Shown here: in pieces, positions 8,305 through 17,823 of the stretch
How positions within the stretch are numbered: position 1 is the first letter of the stretch
Layout: each line of letters opens with the position of its first letter
Source of the DNA: Erythrobacter sp. BLCC-B19
GTDB lineage: Bacteria; Pseudomonadota; Alphaproteobacteria; Sphingomonadales; Sphingomonadaceae
Length of the DNA: 64,000 nt
Assembly (NCBI RefSeq): GCF_028621955.1
Contig: NZ_CP117516.1
Location: forward strand, 2,440,001 to 2,504,000
Reading direction: 5' to 3'
Notes under the pieces: generated by a model
The model's database searches: none
What the model saw: only the letters and a program-made list of their open reading frames with translations
What the model was told of the DNA's origin: nothing
Position numbers and translations under genes: made by a program

Positions 8305-9198
8305 ATGCTCGAACTCAGCCATGTCAGCCATGTCTATCCCAATGGCACCCACGCGCTCGACGATGTGAGCCTGACGATCCCCAAGGGGATGTTCGGGCTG
8401 CTGGGGCCGAACGGGGCGGGCAAATCGACCTTGATGCGCACCATCGCGACCTTGCAGGCGCCGACCCAAGGCGCCATCCGCTTCGGCGATATCGACGTGC
8501 TGGCCGAGCCTGATCGGCTGCGCCGCACGCTGGGCTATCTGCCGCAGGATTTCGGCGTCTATCCGCGGGTCTCGGCCTACCAGATGCTCGATCACATGGC
8601 GGTGCTCAAGGGCGTGAACAACCGCGGAGAGCGCAAGGCGATGGTCGAGCACCTGCTCAATCAGACCAACCTGTGGAGCGTCCGGGCCAAGGCGATTGCC
8701 GGCTTTTCGGGCGGGATGCGCCAGCGTTTCGGCATCGCGCAGGCGTTGATCGGCGAGCCGCAACTCATCATCGTCGACGAGCCCACCGCCGGGCTCGACC
8801 CGGAAGAGCGCAACCGTTTCCTCAACCTGCTGGCCGGGATCGGGGAGAATGTCGTGGTGATCCTTTCGACCCATATCGTCGATGACGTCGCCGACCTGTG
8901 CCCCCGCATGGCAGTGCTGGCGGGCGGCAGGGTGCGGCTGGAGGGTGCCCCGCGCGAACTGATCGCCAGCACGCAGGGCCGCGTCTGGCAGAAGACCATC
9001 CCTCACACCCAGCTCGCTGAAATGCAGGCCAGCCACGAGGTCATCTCGCACCGCTTCTTCGCGGGCGAGATCGTCGTCCATGTCCTTGCCGAGAGCCAGC
9101 CCGAAGGTTTCGCCCCGGTCAGCGGGGGGCTGGAGGATGTCTATTTCGCCACCCTTGCCGAATCCCGCCGCACCGCGCCTGCCGCTCAGGCCGCGTAA
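8305..9198 (+). CDS. ABC transporter ATP-binding protein
   Basis: The 297-residue protein has Walker A (LLGPNGAGKSTLMRT), a Q-loop region (GYLPQDFGVYP), the signature FSGGMRQRFGIAQAL, Walker B (LIIVDEPTAGLDPEERNR) and the switch His in ILSTHIVDDV. The C-terminal 80 residues are an extension with no clear motif. The ATG at 8305 follows AGGGGACGC and begins the usual MLELSHVSHVYPNG; the longer open frame upstream overlaps soxR and is not used. The permease-peptidase gene follows after 15 nt, so this ATPase very likely powers it. Confidence 0.93.
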   Translation: MLELSHVSHVYPNGTHALDDVSLTIPKGMFGLLGPNGAGKSTLMRTIATLQAPTQGAIRFGDIDVLAEPDRLRRTLGYLPQDFGVYPRVSAYQMLDHMAVLKGVNNRGERKAMVEHLLNQTNLWSVRAKAIAGFSGGMRQRFGIAQALIGEPQLIIVDEPTAGLDPEERNRFLNLLAGIGENVVVILSTHIVDDVADLCPRMAVLAGGRVRLEGAPRELIASTQGRVWQKTIPHTQLAEMQASHEVISHRFFAGEIVVHVLAESQPEGFAPVSGGLEDVYFATLAESRRTAPAAQAA

Positions 9199-9213
9199 GG
9201 GAGGACAGGGGCC

Positions 9214-12200
9214 ATGCTGACCGCCAGCCTTGCTGCGTTCGAAATCCGCTATCAGCTGCGTAACCCGGTGTTCTGGGTTTCAGTGGCGATCTTCCTGCTG
9301 ATCGGTTTCGGCCTTTCTGCCAGCGACAATGTCAGCGTCGGCACGCCGGGATCGGTGCACGAAAACTCGCCCTATGCCGTGACCTTCGCGATGGGGCTGA
9401 TGGGCACCTTCTATCTCTTCGTCATCACGTCATTCGTCGCCAATGCGGTGGTGCGCGATGATGCGACCAAGTTCGGCCCGATGATCCGCGCGACCCCGGT
9501 CGGTCGGTCGAGCTTTCTGGCCGGGCGCTTTTTCGGCGGGTTGGCGATTGCGGTGCTGGGCTTTCTTGCCGTGCCGCTGGGGATTGCGCTGGGGACGGCG
9601 ATGCCCTGGGTCGATCCCGAGACCGTGGGGCCGGGCGGGCTTGCCATCTATGCCTGGCCGTTCCTCATCATCGCCATCCCCAACATCATCCTGTCTTCGG
9701 CGTTGCTGTTCAGCCTCGCGACCATCACCCGGTCGATGCTGGCAAGCTATATCGGCGTGCTGGTGCTGGTGATGGGCTATCTCAGCATCAGCATCATCCT
9801 GTCGAGCGATCCATCCTATCAGGACGCGATCGCGCGCTACGAGCCCTTCGGCATGGGAGCGTTTGGCGAGGTGACGCGGTACTGGACGGCAGCTGAAATG
9901 AACACCAAGCTAGTCGCGCTCGAGGGCAACCTGCTGTTCAATCGCCTGTTCGTGCTGGGATTGTCGGCGCTGTTCCTCGGCCTTGCCTGGGTACGCTTCA
10001 GCATGACCGAGCGCGCGCCGTCGCGCTGGCGGCAGCGGCGGCTGGCCAAGCAGGCGGCCGCCGCGGCCAGAGCCGAGGCCGTGCCGCCCCGCGCACTGAC
10101 CGCGCCTGTCACCCGCAGCTTCGGCATGGGCCACGCGCTCGCCAGTTTCGGTGTGCGGCTGCGGACCGAGGTGCTGCTGGTGCTCAAGAGCCCTGGCCTG
10201 ATCGTGCTGCTCGCGCTGGCGCTGGCGCTGACGCAGATCAACCTGTCCTTTGCGCAGACGATCTACGGCACCCCGTCCTACCCGTTGACCGCCAATGTCA
10301 TCAGCACCGTGCTGGGCAATATGCTATTGTTCAGCCTGATCGTTGCCGTGTTCTACGGCGGCGAGCTGGTCTGGCGCGAGCGCGACGTGAAGATCGGCGA
10401 GATCGTCGATGCGACCCCGGTGCCGGCGTGGGTGATGTTCGTTCCCAAGATCCTGGCGATCTTCGTGGTGCTGCTGGCCATGTCGCTGGCCGGGATGGCG
10501 CAGGGGATCGGCTTTCAGCTGGCCAAGGGCGCGCCGAGCATCGACTTCGGCCTCTATCTCACCGCCTTCGTGCTGCCCCAGAGCGTCGATCTGCTGCTGT
10601 TTGCGGTGCTGGCGGTGTTCTTTCAGGTCTTGAGCCCCAACAAGTATGTCGGCTGGGGTCTGTTTCTGGTGTGGTTCCTGACGCGGATTTTCCTGTCGAA
10701 CCTTGGCTACACCAATATCCTCTACAACTTTGGCGGCGGGCCGGGCGAGCCGCTCTCCGACATGAACGGCACGGGCGGCTTCTGGGTCGGGGGGCTGATC
10801 GCGCGGGCCTATTGGGCGTGCTTTGCTGTGCTGCTGCTGGTGGCCTCGCACTGGGCCTGGCCGCGCGGAACGGTGGTGGCGGTGGTGCCCCGCCTCAAGG
10901 GGATGGCCCGGCGGGTGACGCTCGCCTCGGGCGGGATCGCGGTCGCGGCGCTGGCGGGCATGGTCGGCACCGGCCTTGTGATCCACCACAATATCAAGGT
11001 GCTCAACGCCTATGAAACCGCCGACGAGGCCGAGGCGCGGATCGCCGAGTATGAGCGCAAATATCTTAAATATGCCGGTCTGCCGCGCCCCGTGGTCACC
11101 GACGTTGTGTTGGACGTGGCGATCGACCCGGCAGCGCGGCGGATCGATGCCAAGGGCAGCTATATGTTGCGCAATGACAGCGGCGTCCCGATCCGCGAGC
11201 TGCACGTGCGGCAGGGCGATGATGGCGTGGTCTTTGCAAAGCTCGATCTGCTCGGCGCGAAGCTGGTCAGCAACGACGCGCGCCATTTCCACCGCATCTA
11301 CCGCTTCGACACGCCGCTGGCACCCGGCGCTGTCACGCGGATGGACTTCACCTCGCAGGTGTGGCGGCGCGGCTTTGCCAACCGGGAGGCAGCGACCGAC
11401 ATCGTCGACAACGGCACCTTCGTGAACAACACCGTGTTTGCGCCGGTGATCGGGATGGATCGGCGCGGGTTGTTGCAGGATCGCACCGCGCGCCGCCGTC
11501 AGGGTCTGCCGGACGAGCAGCGCATGGCCAAGCTTGAGGATGCAGCTGCGCAGCGTGAAAACTATGTCCATGCCGATTGGGTCAACGCGCGCATCACCGT
11601 CAGCACCGCGGCGGATCAGGTGCCGATTGCGCCCGGCAACAAGCTGTCGGACAAGGTCGAGGGTAGCCGCCGGGTAGCGGTGTTCCAGTCGCCCGCGCCG
11701 ATTCTCAATTACTTCTCGGTGCAATCGGCCCGCTATGCCGTGGCCGAGGAGCGCGCGGGCGGCATCCTCTACTCGGTCTATCACGACCCGCGCCACGCGT
11801 GGAACGTGCCAGCGATGATGCGCGCGATGAAGACCTCGCTTGCCTACTACGGACGCAATTTCGGGCCGTACCAGTTCGGCTATGCGCGGATCATCGAGTT
11901 TCCGGGCTATGCCGATTTCGCGCAGGCCTTTGCCGGCACCATGCCCTATTCCGAAGGCATCGGCTTTGCCGCCGACGTGCGCGATCCCGAGACGATCGAC
12001 TACGTCACCTATGTCACCGCTCACGAGGTGGGGCACCAATATTGGGCGCATCAGGTCATCGGCGGGGATATGCAAGGGTCGACCCTGCTGTCGGAAACGC
12101 TGGCGCAATATTCGGCGCTGATGGTGATGAAAGAGATCTACGGCCCGGACAAGATCCGGCGCTTCCTCAAGTTCGAGCTCGACCGCTATCTCGAAGGGCG

Positions 12201-12813
12201 CAAGGGCGATGTGCTGGACGAGCAGCCCTTGATCCGGGTCGAGAACCAGCAGCACATCCATTACCGCAAGGGCAGCCTCGCGATGTATCTCCTCGCCGAA
12301 CGGCTGGGCGAGGATGCGGTCAACCGCGCGCTGGCGCGGCTGGTGGCACGCTTCAAGTTCAAGAGCGCGCCCTATCCGCGCAGCCTCGATCTGATCGCGG
12401 AATTGCGCAAGGAGGCGAAGACGCCGGAGGATCAGGCGCTGATCACCGATCTGTTCGAGAAGATCACGATCTACGACCTCAAGGCCAAGGAGGCTGTGAC
12501 CAGGCAGCAGGCCGATCTGACCTGGCGCACACGCATCACGATTGACGCCGCCAAGTTCTATGCTGGCGGCAAGGGCAAGGAGACGCCTGCGCCGCTCGCC
12601 GAGGCGATCGAAGTCGGGGTCTTCACCGAACGCCCCGGCACGGGCGCCTTCGACAAGGCCAAGGTGCTGTCGATGAAGCGCGTGTCCCTGCGCGGCGGCA
12701 AGCAGCTAGTCGAGGTGGTGACCAAGGGCGCCAAGCCCGCCTTCGCCGGGATCGATCCCTACAACTTCTACATCGACCGGGATTCGGACGATAATGTGGT
12801 GGCGGTGAATTAG
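9214..12813 (+). CDS. ABC-2 type permease fused to an M1-family zinc aminopeptidase
   Basis: The 1,199-residue protein has two ABC-2-like membrane halves (about residues 1-270 and 300-590, some thirteen helices in total). A C-terminal M1 peptidase region (about 600-1199) follows. It carries the zinc motif His937-Glu-Val-Gly-His941, with the third-ligand Glu 20 residues further on in STLLSETLAQYSAL, and an upstream PGYADFAQAFAGTMPYSE segment in the position of the family exopeptidase motif. Such fusions occur in sphingomonads and Bacteroidetes. After the last helix the peptidase should face the periplasm, though I cannot prove topology. The ribosome site is GGGAGGACAGG. Its partner ATPase lies 15 nt upstream. 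The transported or cleaved substrate is unknown. Confidence 0.9.
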   Translation: MLTASLAAFEIRYQLRNPVFWVSVAIFLLIGFGLSASDNVSVGTPGSVHENSPYAVTFAMGLMGTFYLFVITSFVANAVVRDDATKFGPMIRATPVGRSSFLAGRFFGGLAIAVLGFLAVPLGIALGTAMPWVDPETVGPGGLAIYAWPFLIIAIPNIILSSALLFSLATITRSMLASYIGVLVLVMGYLSISIILSSDPSYQDAIARYEPFGMGAFGEVTRYWTAAEMNTKLVALEGNLLFNRLFVLGLSALFLGLAWVRFSMTERAPSRWRQRRLAKQAAAAARAEAVPPRALTAPVTRSFGMGHALASFGVRLRTEVLLVLKSPGLIVLLALALALTQINLSFAQTIYGTPSYPLTANVISTVLGNMLLFSLIVAVFYGGELVWRERDVKIGEIVDATPVPAWVMFVPKILAIFVVLLAMSLAGMAQGIGFQLAKGAPSIDFGLYLTAFVLPQSVDLLLFAVLAVFFQVLSPNKYVGWGLFLVWFLTRIFLSNLGYTNILYNFGGGPGEPLSDMNGTGGFWVGGLIARAYWACFAVLLLVASHWAWPRGTVVAVVPRLKGMARRVTLASGGIAVAALAGMVGTGLVIHHNIKVLNAYETADEAEARIAEYERKYLKYAGLPRPVVTDVVLDVAIDPAARRIDAKGSYMLRNDSGVPIRELHVRQGDDGVVFAKLDLLGAKLVSNDARHFHRIYRFDTPLAPGAVTRMDFTSQVWRRGFANREAATDIVDNGTFVNNTVFAPVIGMDRRGLLQDRTARRRQGLPDEQRMAKLEDAAAQRENYVHADWVNARITVSTAADQVPIAPGNKLSDKVEGSRRVAVFQSPAPILNYFSVQSARYAVAEERAGGILYSVYHDPRHAWNVPAMMRAMKTSLAYYGRNFGPYQFGYARIIEFPGYADFAQAFAGTMPYSEGIGFAADVRDPETIDYVTYVTAHEVGHQYWAHQVIGGDMQGSTLLSETLAQYSALMVMKEIYGPDKIRRFLKFELDRYLEGRKGDVLDEQPLIRVENQQHIHYRKGSLAMYLLAERLGEDAVNRALARLVARFKFKSAPYPRSLDLIAELRKEAKTPEDQALITDLFEKITIYDLKAKEAVTRQQADLTWRTRITIDAAKFYAGGKGKETPAPLAEAIEVGVFTERPGTGAFDKAKVLSMKRVSLRGGKQLVEVVTKGAKPAFAGIDPYNFYIDRDSDDNVVAVN

Positions 12814-12837
12814 GGGGCAGACGCCCCTCGTGAGGGG
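12814..12837. terminator. Candidate hairpins between convergent genes
   Basis: GGGGC-agac-GCCCC (12814-12827) and CCCCTC-gt-GAGGGG (12824-12837) overlap and could form alternately. They lie exactly in the 30-nt gap between the permease-peptidase stop and the convergent sixA stop. Neither is followed by a T-run, so factor-independent termination is uncertain. Confidence 0.4.
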
Positions 12838-12843
12838 ACGGAG

Positions 12844-13383
12844 CTAGCCCTCCGGCCCCAGCGCCGGATCGAGGTCTCTCGGCCGCGCGAAGTGGACGAG
12901 CTCGGCGCAATAGCGCTTGAGCTCGCTCCAGTGGGCGATGTCGCATTCGAGCACGGCATAGGCAGCGGTCGGAAACTTCACGACCGCTTCCTTGAACAGC
13001 GCGTTCTCCTTGCCCGGCGCGACCAGTTCCAGAAGCACGTCTTGCAGACCGGGGTTGTGTCCGGAAATGAGGATCGCCTTGGCCTCGTCTTCACCGCTGC
13101 CCGCATGGGCCTCGATCGTCTCGACGATGGTGTCGAAGCTCGCGAGATAGAGCCTTTGATCGTAGATCGGCTCCACCTCGGGCAGCGCGCCTTCCAGCGT
13201 GAGCTTGACCCGCACCGCCGGGCTGGCGAGCACCTTGTCCCACTTGACCCCGTGGTCGCGGATATGCTGGCCGATCAGACCTGCGCCCTTCTTCCCGCGC
13301 GCATTGAGGCCGCGGTCGAAGTCGCGCTGGGCGGTGTCGTCCCAATCGGACTTGGCATGGCGCAGGAGGCCGAGAATCTTCAT
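12844..13383 (-). CDS. sixA: Phosphohistidine phosphatase SixA-type (histidine phosphatase superfamily)
   Basis: The 179-residue protein begins MKILGLLRHAKSDWDD. RHAK holds the catalytic His9 and its Arg partner. SPAVRVKLTLEGAL and the later SGHNPGLQDVLLEL (second catalytic His) complete the pocket. SixA removes phosphate from histidine phosphotransfer proteins; related small phosphatases act on other phospho-compounds, so the exact substrate is open. The start overlaps the stop of the helicase gene by 4 nt on the same strand, so the two are probably translated in a coupled way. Confidence 0.83.
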   Translation of the reverse strand: MKILGLLRHAKSDWDDTAQRDFDRGLNARGKKGAGLIGQHIRDHGVKWDKVLASPAVRVKLTLEGALPEVEPIYDQRLYLASFDTIVETIEAHAGSGEDEAKAILISGHNPGLQDVLLELVAPGKENALFKEAVVKFPTAAYAVLECDIAHWSELKRYCAELVHFARPRDLDPALGPEG

Positions 13384-16118
13384 AAGGGCAAGGCTCCTCC
13401 CGCGTGCTCGCTCGCCGCTTGCACAACACCAGCCGAGAGGCGTTGTAAAGCCTCATCGAGCGTGACGCGCTGCACGGGCGTGCCTTTGGGGAAGGCCGAG
13501 AGCAGCCGGGTGGGAAAGGCCGGGCTGAGAACGATGAAGTGCCCGCAATCGTCCTTGCTGCGGATCAGCCGCCCGAAGGCCTGCGCCAGCCGCGCGCGGA
13601 TGATGCGGTCGTCATAGGCCGAGCCGCCGCCTGCGAGCCTGCGCGCCTTGTGGAGGATATCGGGGCGGGGCCAGGGCACCTGCTCCATCACCACGCAGCG
13701 CAGCGAATGGCCGGGCACATCCACACCGTCCCTCAGCGCATCGGTGCCGATCAGGCTGGCGCGCGGATCATCGCGGAAAATGTCGACCAGAGTGCCGGTG
13801 TCGATCGGATCGACGTGCTGGGCATAGACCGGCAGACCCGCCCGCGCGAGCCGGTCGGCGATGCGGCCATGCACAGCGCGCAGGCGGCGGATCGCGGTGA
13901 ACAGGCCGAGCACGCCGCCGCCCGATGCCTCGATGATCCGCGCATAGGCCCCCGCCAGCGCGGGCAGATCGCCCTTGGCGATGTCGGTGACGATCAGCAC
14001 CTCGGCCCGCGAGGCGTAATCGAAGGGACTGGTCGCCTCCGACAGCAGCGGTGCGACCTCGACATGGGCCGCGCCGGAGCGCTGGATGGCGGAGGCCCAG
14101 CGGTCATCATCGTCCGTCCGGTCGGTCAGCGTCGCGCTCGTCAGCAACACACCATGCGCGGGTTCGAGCACCACGCGGGCAAAGGGCTTCATCGGGTCGA
14201 GCCAGCGGCGGTGGATCGCCACATCGAACTCGCGCGCGTCGGAACGGTCGACCGCAAGCCAATCGACGAATTCCGGATCGGCCGGGCCGCCGAGCCGGTC
14301 GAGCAGCGCTTCCCACGCCGCGATCAGATCGATCCGCCATGCGAGCGCAAACCGCGCGCCTTCGATCCGCGCGCGGCCTTGTGCGTCGAGCCAGTCGGGC
14401 GGCTCCGACAGGATCGCTTCCAGCCGCCCGCCCAGCCGGATCAGCGGCACGCGGATGCTGGCGAGCGCCTCGCTGGCCGCACCTGCCGCCTCGATCACTT
14501 CACCCGGCAGGCCCGCCGCCTCGGTCTCGATTCCGTAGCCCGCATCAACCCCGCCGCTTTCGTCGCGCGCATAGGTGGCGGTTCGCACCGCGGCGAGCAG
14601 GGTTTCGACCGGGCCAAAGGGGCTATTTTCGGAAAGCCGCTGGAGCCAGCCATCGGAGGGCAGCAGCTGGCCCGCCTTGCACGCCGCGGCGATGGCCTCC
14701 GCGCCCGCATCATCATAGCTGGCAAGGTCAGCGAGCCGCGCCGAAAGCCCTCGGCGGCGACCACGCGATTCCTTTTCGGGGCCGATGATCCAGCGCCGCA
14801 GTTCGATGGTCTCCTGCCCGGAGAGAGTCGCGGCAAAGGTGGAATCGGCGGCGTCGAAGACATGGTGGCCTTCGTCGAAGATCAGCCGCGTCGGGCGCTG
14901 GTTGGGGTCTCTCGCCCGCGCGGCATTGACCATGACGAGCGCATGGTTGGCGATCACCAGATCGGCCTGCGCGCTATCCCGCGCCGCGCGCTCGATGAAG
15001 CATTTGCGGTAATGCGGGCACCCGGCATAGATGCACTCGCCGCGCTGGTCGGTGAGCGCCGCGATCCCGCGCTTTCGGAACAGCGTGCCCAGCCACCCCG
15101 GCAGATCGCCGCCGATCATGTCGCCGTCGCGGGTATAGGCGCCCCAGCGCGCGACCAGCTGCGCCAGCACCGCAGGCCGCCCGGCAAAGCCGCCTTGCAG
15201 CGCGTCTTCGAGATTGAGGAGGCAGAGATAATTCTCGCGGCCCTTGCGCACCACCACCGGCGGGGTGCCGTCGGCGCGTTTCACCGGCCAGGCGCGGCGG
15301 CTTTCGGCGCGCAATTGGCGTTGCAGGTTCTTGGTGAAGGTCGAGACCCACACCGTGCCCCCGCTGAGGCCCGCCCAGACCGAGGCAGGGGCGAGATAGC
15401 CCAGCGTCTTGCCGATCCCCGTTCCTGCCTGCGCCAGCGCCAGATGCGGCCTGCCCGGGGCCGAGCGGGGCGCGAAGATTTTCGCCACATCGGCGGCATA
15501 GGCGCGCTGGCCCTCGCGCTGTTCCGCCCCTTCGCCGGTCAGCCGCGCGAGCTGCGCCTGCACAGCCTCGGGCGAGAGTTCCACCTGGCGCGGGGCGGGG
15601 CGCTCGCCCGCTTCCTCCCACTCGGGCAGGCGCGCGAACAGCCAGCGTTCGGCGCGTTCGGGCTTGGCGATGTGCGGCTTCAAGACCTGTGCCCATGGCC
15701 AGCGCAGGCGCTCCAAGGATTGCAGCGCGCTCCACGCCCCCTCGCGCTCGGGCCAGTCGGGCGCGCGGCACATCGCTGCCAGAGCGCCCGCCGCGCGTTG
15801 GAGCATTTCGGGCACTGCGGCGTCGTTTTCGGGCACGGGCAGCCCCAGCGCCTCGGCGAGGCCGCGCGGGGTCGGCACGCAGAAGCGCGCGGGGTGGATG
15901 AAGGCGAAGGCCTCCAGCAGATCGAGGCCCGAGAGGTCAGGATAGCCCAGGCGGCTTGCCACCAGCGGGGCGTTCAAAAGCAGCACCGGCGTATCGGCGG
16001 CGGCCATGATCGCATCGCCCTTCGGCACGGCCTGCGTTGCGCCGTCGTGGCTACGCAGCCAATGCCCGCCATGGCTGGCGTGGAGCGCGGGCAGGAGAAG
16101 CGGATCGGGGGCGGTCAC
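13380..16118 (-). CDS. DinG/XPD-like ATP-dependent DNA helicase
   Basis: The protein (about 912 residues from a GTG at 16118) has Walker A (AQAGTGIGKTLGYLAP), a DEAH-type box (LIFDEGHHVFDAADS) and C-terminal helicase motifs (LIGTDALRDGVDVPG, ARLAQAFGRLIRSKDD). Between motifs Ia and II lie four cysteines (ENYLC, then ECIYAGC and KC), as in the iron-sulfur cluster of XPD/DinG helicases. The family unwinds DNA 5' to 3' and resolves R-loops or blocked forks. The open frame continues to 16214, almost to lysK. I prefer the GTG because the conserved-looking LPALHASHGGHW follows it; an ATG at 16007 is a shorter option. Confidence 0.87.
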   Translation of the reverse strand: MTAPDPLLLPALHASHGGHWLRSHDGATQAVPKGDAIMAAADTPVLLLNAPLVASRLGYPDLSGLDLLEAFAFIHPARFCVPTPRGLAEALGLPVPENDAAVPEMLQRAAGALAAMCRAPDWPEREGAWSALQSLERLRWPWAQVLKPHIAKPERAERWLFARLPEWEEAGERPAPRQVELSPEAVQAQLARLTGEGAEQREGQRAYAADVAKIFAPRSAPGRPHLALAQAGTGIGKTLGYLAPASVWAGLSGGTVWVSTFTKNLQRQLRAESRRAWPVKRADGTPPVVVRKGRENYLCLLNLEDALQGGFAGRPAVLAQLVARWGAYTRDGDMIGGDLPGWLGTLFRKRGIAALTDQRGECIYAGCPHYRKCFIERAARDSAQADLVIANHALVMVNAARARDPNQRPTRLIFDEGHHVFDAADSTFAATLSGQETIELRRWIIGPEKESRGRRRGLSARLADLASYDDAGAEAIAAACKAGQLLPSDGWLQRLSENSPFGPVETLLAAVRTATYARDESGGVDAGYGIETEAAGLPGEVIEAAGAASEALASIRVPLIRLGGRLEAILSEPPDWLDAQGRARIEGARFALAWRIDLIAAWEALLDRLGGPADPEFVDWLAVDRSDAREFDVAIHRRWLDPMKPFARVVLEPAHGVLLTSATLTDRTDDDDRWASAIQRSGAAHVEVAPLLSEATSPFDYASRAEVLIVTDIAKGDLPALAGAYARIIEASGGGVLGLFTAIRRLRAVHGRIADRLARAGLPVYAQHVDPIDTGTLVDIFRDDPRASLIGTDALRDGVDVPGHSLRCVVMEQVPWPRPDILHKARRLAGGGSAYDDRIIRARLAQAFGRLIRSKDDCGHFIVLSPAFPTRLLSAFPKGTPVQRVTLDEALQRLSAGVVQAASEHAGGALPL

Positions 16119-16161
16119 GCCCGCATCATTGGGCGAGGGCCGCAGCGATGTAAACGCACCC

Positions 16162-16189
16162 TTGCATGGCTGTCCGCTATCCCTAATAG
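16162..16189 (+). promoter_or_regulatory. Candidate promoter for lysK
   Basis: TTGCAT (16162-16167) and TAATAG (16184-16189) are separated by 16 bp. Transcription would begin near 16196, only a few bases before the lysK ATG at 16200, and no ribosome-binding sequence precedes that ATG. The mRNA may therefore be leaderless or nearly so. Confidence 0.45.
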
Positions 16190-16199
16190 CCGCCCCACT

Positions 16200-17816
16200 A
16201 TGACCATCACGCAAGACGCCCTCATCGCCGCAGCGACCAACTCCAAGGCCTGGCCGTTTCAGGAGGCGCAGCGCCTTGCCAAGCGGCTGCCGGAGGGCAA
16301 GCCCGGCGGGGTGCTGTTCGAAACCGGCTACGGCCCCTCAGGCCTGCCGCATATCGGCACCTTTCAGGAAGTGCTGCGCACCAGCCTCGTCCGCCGCGCC
16401 TACGAGGTGCTGACCGGCGGCGCGCCGACCCGGCTGGTGGCCTTCTCGGACGATCTCGACGGCCTCAGGAAGGTGCCCGGCAACGTCCCCAATCAGGCGA
16501 TGCTGGCCGAGCACATCGGCAAGCCCCTGTCACGTATCCCCGACCCGTTCGAGAAGTTCGAAAGCTTCGCCGCGCACAACAACGCGATGCTGCGCGACTT
16601 CCTCGACCGCTTCGGGTTCGACTACGAATTCGTCAGTTCCTCCGATTGCTACAATTCGGGCCGGTTCGACGAGGCGCTGAGGGCGGTGCTGACCAATTTC
16701 GGCGCGATCATGGACATCATGCTGCCGACCCTCGGCGAAGAGCGGCGCAAGACCTACTCCCCCGTCATGCCGATCAGCCCCACCACCGGCGCGGTGTTGC
16801 AGGTGCCGATCGAAGTCGTCGATGCCGCCGCCGGAATCATCCGCTTCACCGACGAGGACGGCTCTGTGGTCGAGCAATCGGCGCTGGGCGGCATGGCCAA
16901 GTGCCAGTGGAAGGTCGACTGGGCGATGCGCTGGGTGGCCTTGGGCGTCGATTACGAGATGTATGGCAAGGACCTGACCGACAGCGGCATCCAGTCGGGC
17001 AAGATCGCCCGCGTGCTGGGTGGCCACAAGCCGGAAGGCCTGATCTACGAGCTGTTCCTCGATGCCAAGGGCGAGAAGATCTCCAAGACCAAGGGCAATG
17101 GCCTGTCGATCGAGCAATGGCTCGAATATGGCAGCCCGGAGAGCCTTGGCTACTACATCTTCGCCAATCCCAAGAGCGCCAAGCAGCTGCACGCCGGGGT
17201 GATCCCCAAGGCGGTGGATGATTACTGGCAGTTCCGCGCCGCCATTCCCGGGCAGGACATCGACAAGCGGCTCGGTAATCCCGTGTGGCACCTGCTGCGC
17301 GCGAATGAGCGCCATGAAGGCGCCGACGCACCGGGACAGGGCGATACGCTGCCCGTGCCCTTCAGCCTGCTGCTGAACCTTGTGGGCGTGCTGGGCGCAG
17401 GCGCGACGCGGGAGGCGGTGTGGTCCTATCTCGGCAATTATGTCGAGGACGCCGATCCCGCCAAGCACCCGGCACTCGATGCGCTGGTGGGCCGGGCGCT
17501 GGCCTATAACCGCGATTTTGTCGCACCCACGCTGGCCAAGCGCGCGCCGGTGGGCGGGGAAGTGGCTGCGCTCAAGGCCTTGGACGCCGCGCTCGCCGCC
17601 GCGGATCCCGCGACCAGCGCGGAAGACTTGCAGACCATCGTCTACGAGATCGGCAAGATCGAGGAGTTCGGCTTCGGGAACCTGCGGGACTGGTTCAAGG
17701 CGCTTTACGAGACCCTGCTCGGCTCCGAACAAGGCCCGCGCATGGGCAGCTTCATCGCGCTCTATGGCATCGCGCCCACCCGCGCGCTGATCGCCGAGGC
17801 GCTGGCCAAGGCATGA
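16200..17816 (+). CDS. lysK: Class I lysyl-tRNA synthetase
   Basis: The 538-residue protein has the class I HIGH box as His51-Ile-Gly-Thr (GPSGLPHIGTFQE) and the KMSKS loop as Lys293-Ile-Ser-Lys (GEKISKTKGNG). The Rossmann-fold insert contains the zinc-type and lysine-recognition features of the archaeal-type enzyme (YGPSGLPH, GGHKPEGLIYELF). It charges tRNA-Lys; alphaproteobacteria commonly use this class I form in place of LysS. The open frame continues some 2.6 kb upstream, but that stretch is antisense to the helicase. The ATG at 16200 fits the family N-terminus. Confidence 0.95.
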   Translation: MTITQDALIAAATNSKAWPFQEAQRLAKRLPEGKPGGVLFETGYGPSGLPHIGTFQEVLRTSLVRRAYEVLTGGAPTRLVAFSDDLDGLRKVPGNVPNQAMLAEHIGKPLSRIPDPFEKFESFAAHNNAMLRDFLDRFGFDYEFVSSSDCYNSGRFDEALRAVLTNFGAIMDIMLPTLGEERRKTYSPVMPISPTTGAVLQVPIEVVDAAAGIIRFTDEDGSVVEQSALGGMAKCQWKVDWAMRWVALGVDYEMYGKDLTDSGIQSGKIARVLGGHKPEGLIYELFLDAKGEKISKTKGNGLSIEQWLEYGSPESLGYYIFANPKSAKQLHAGVIPKAVDDYWQFRAAIPGQDIDKRLGNPVWHLLRANERHEGADAPGQGDTLPVPFSLLLNLVGVLGAGATREAVWSYLGNYVEDADPAKHPALDALVGRALAYNRDFVAPTLAKRAPVGGEVAALKALDAALAAADPATSAEDLQTIVYEIGKIEEFGFGNLRDWFKALYETLLGSEQGPRMGSFIALYGIAPTRALIAEALAKA

Positions 17817-17823
17817 GGCGCGC

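Noticed and set aside
13539..16199. Upstream extension of the lysK frame
   Set aside because: It runs antisense through the helicase gene. lysK similarity begins at 16200.
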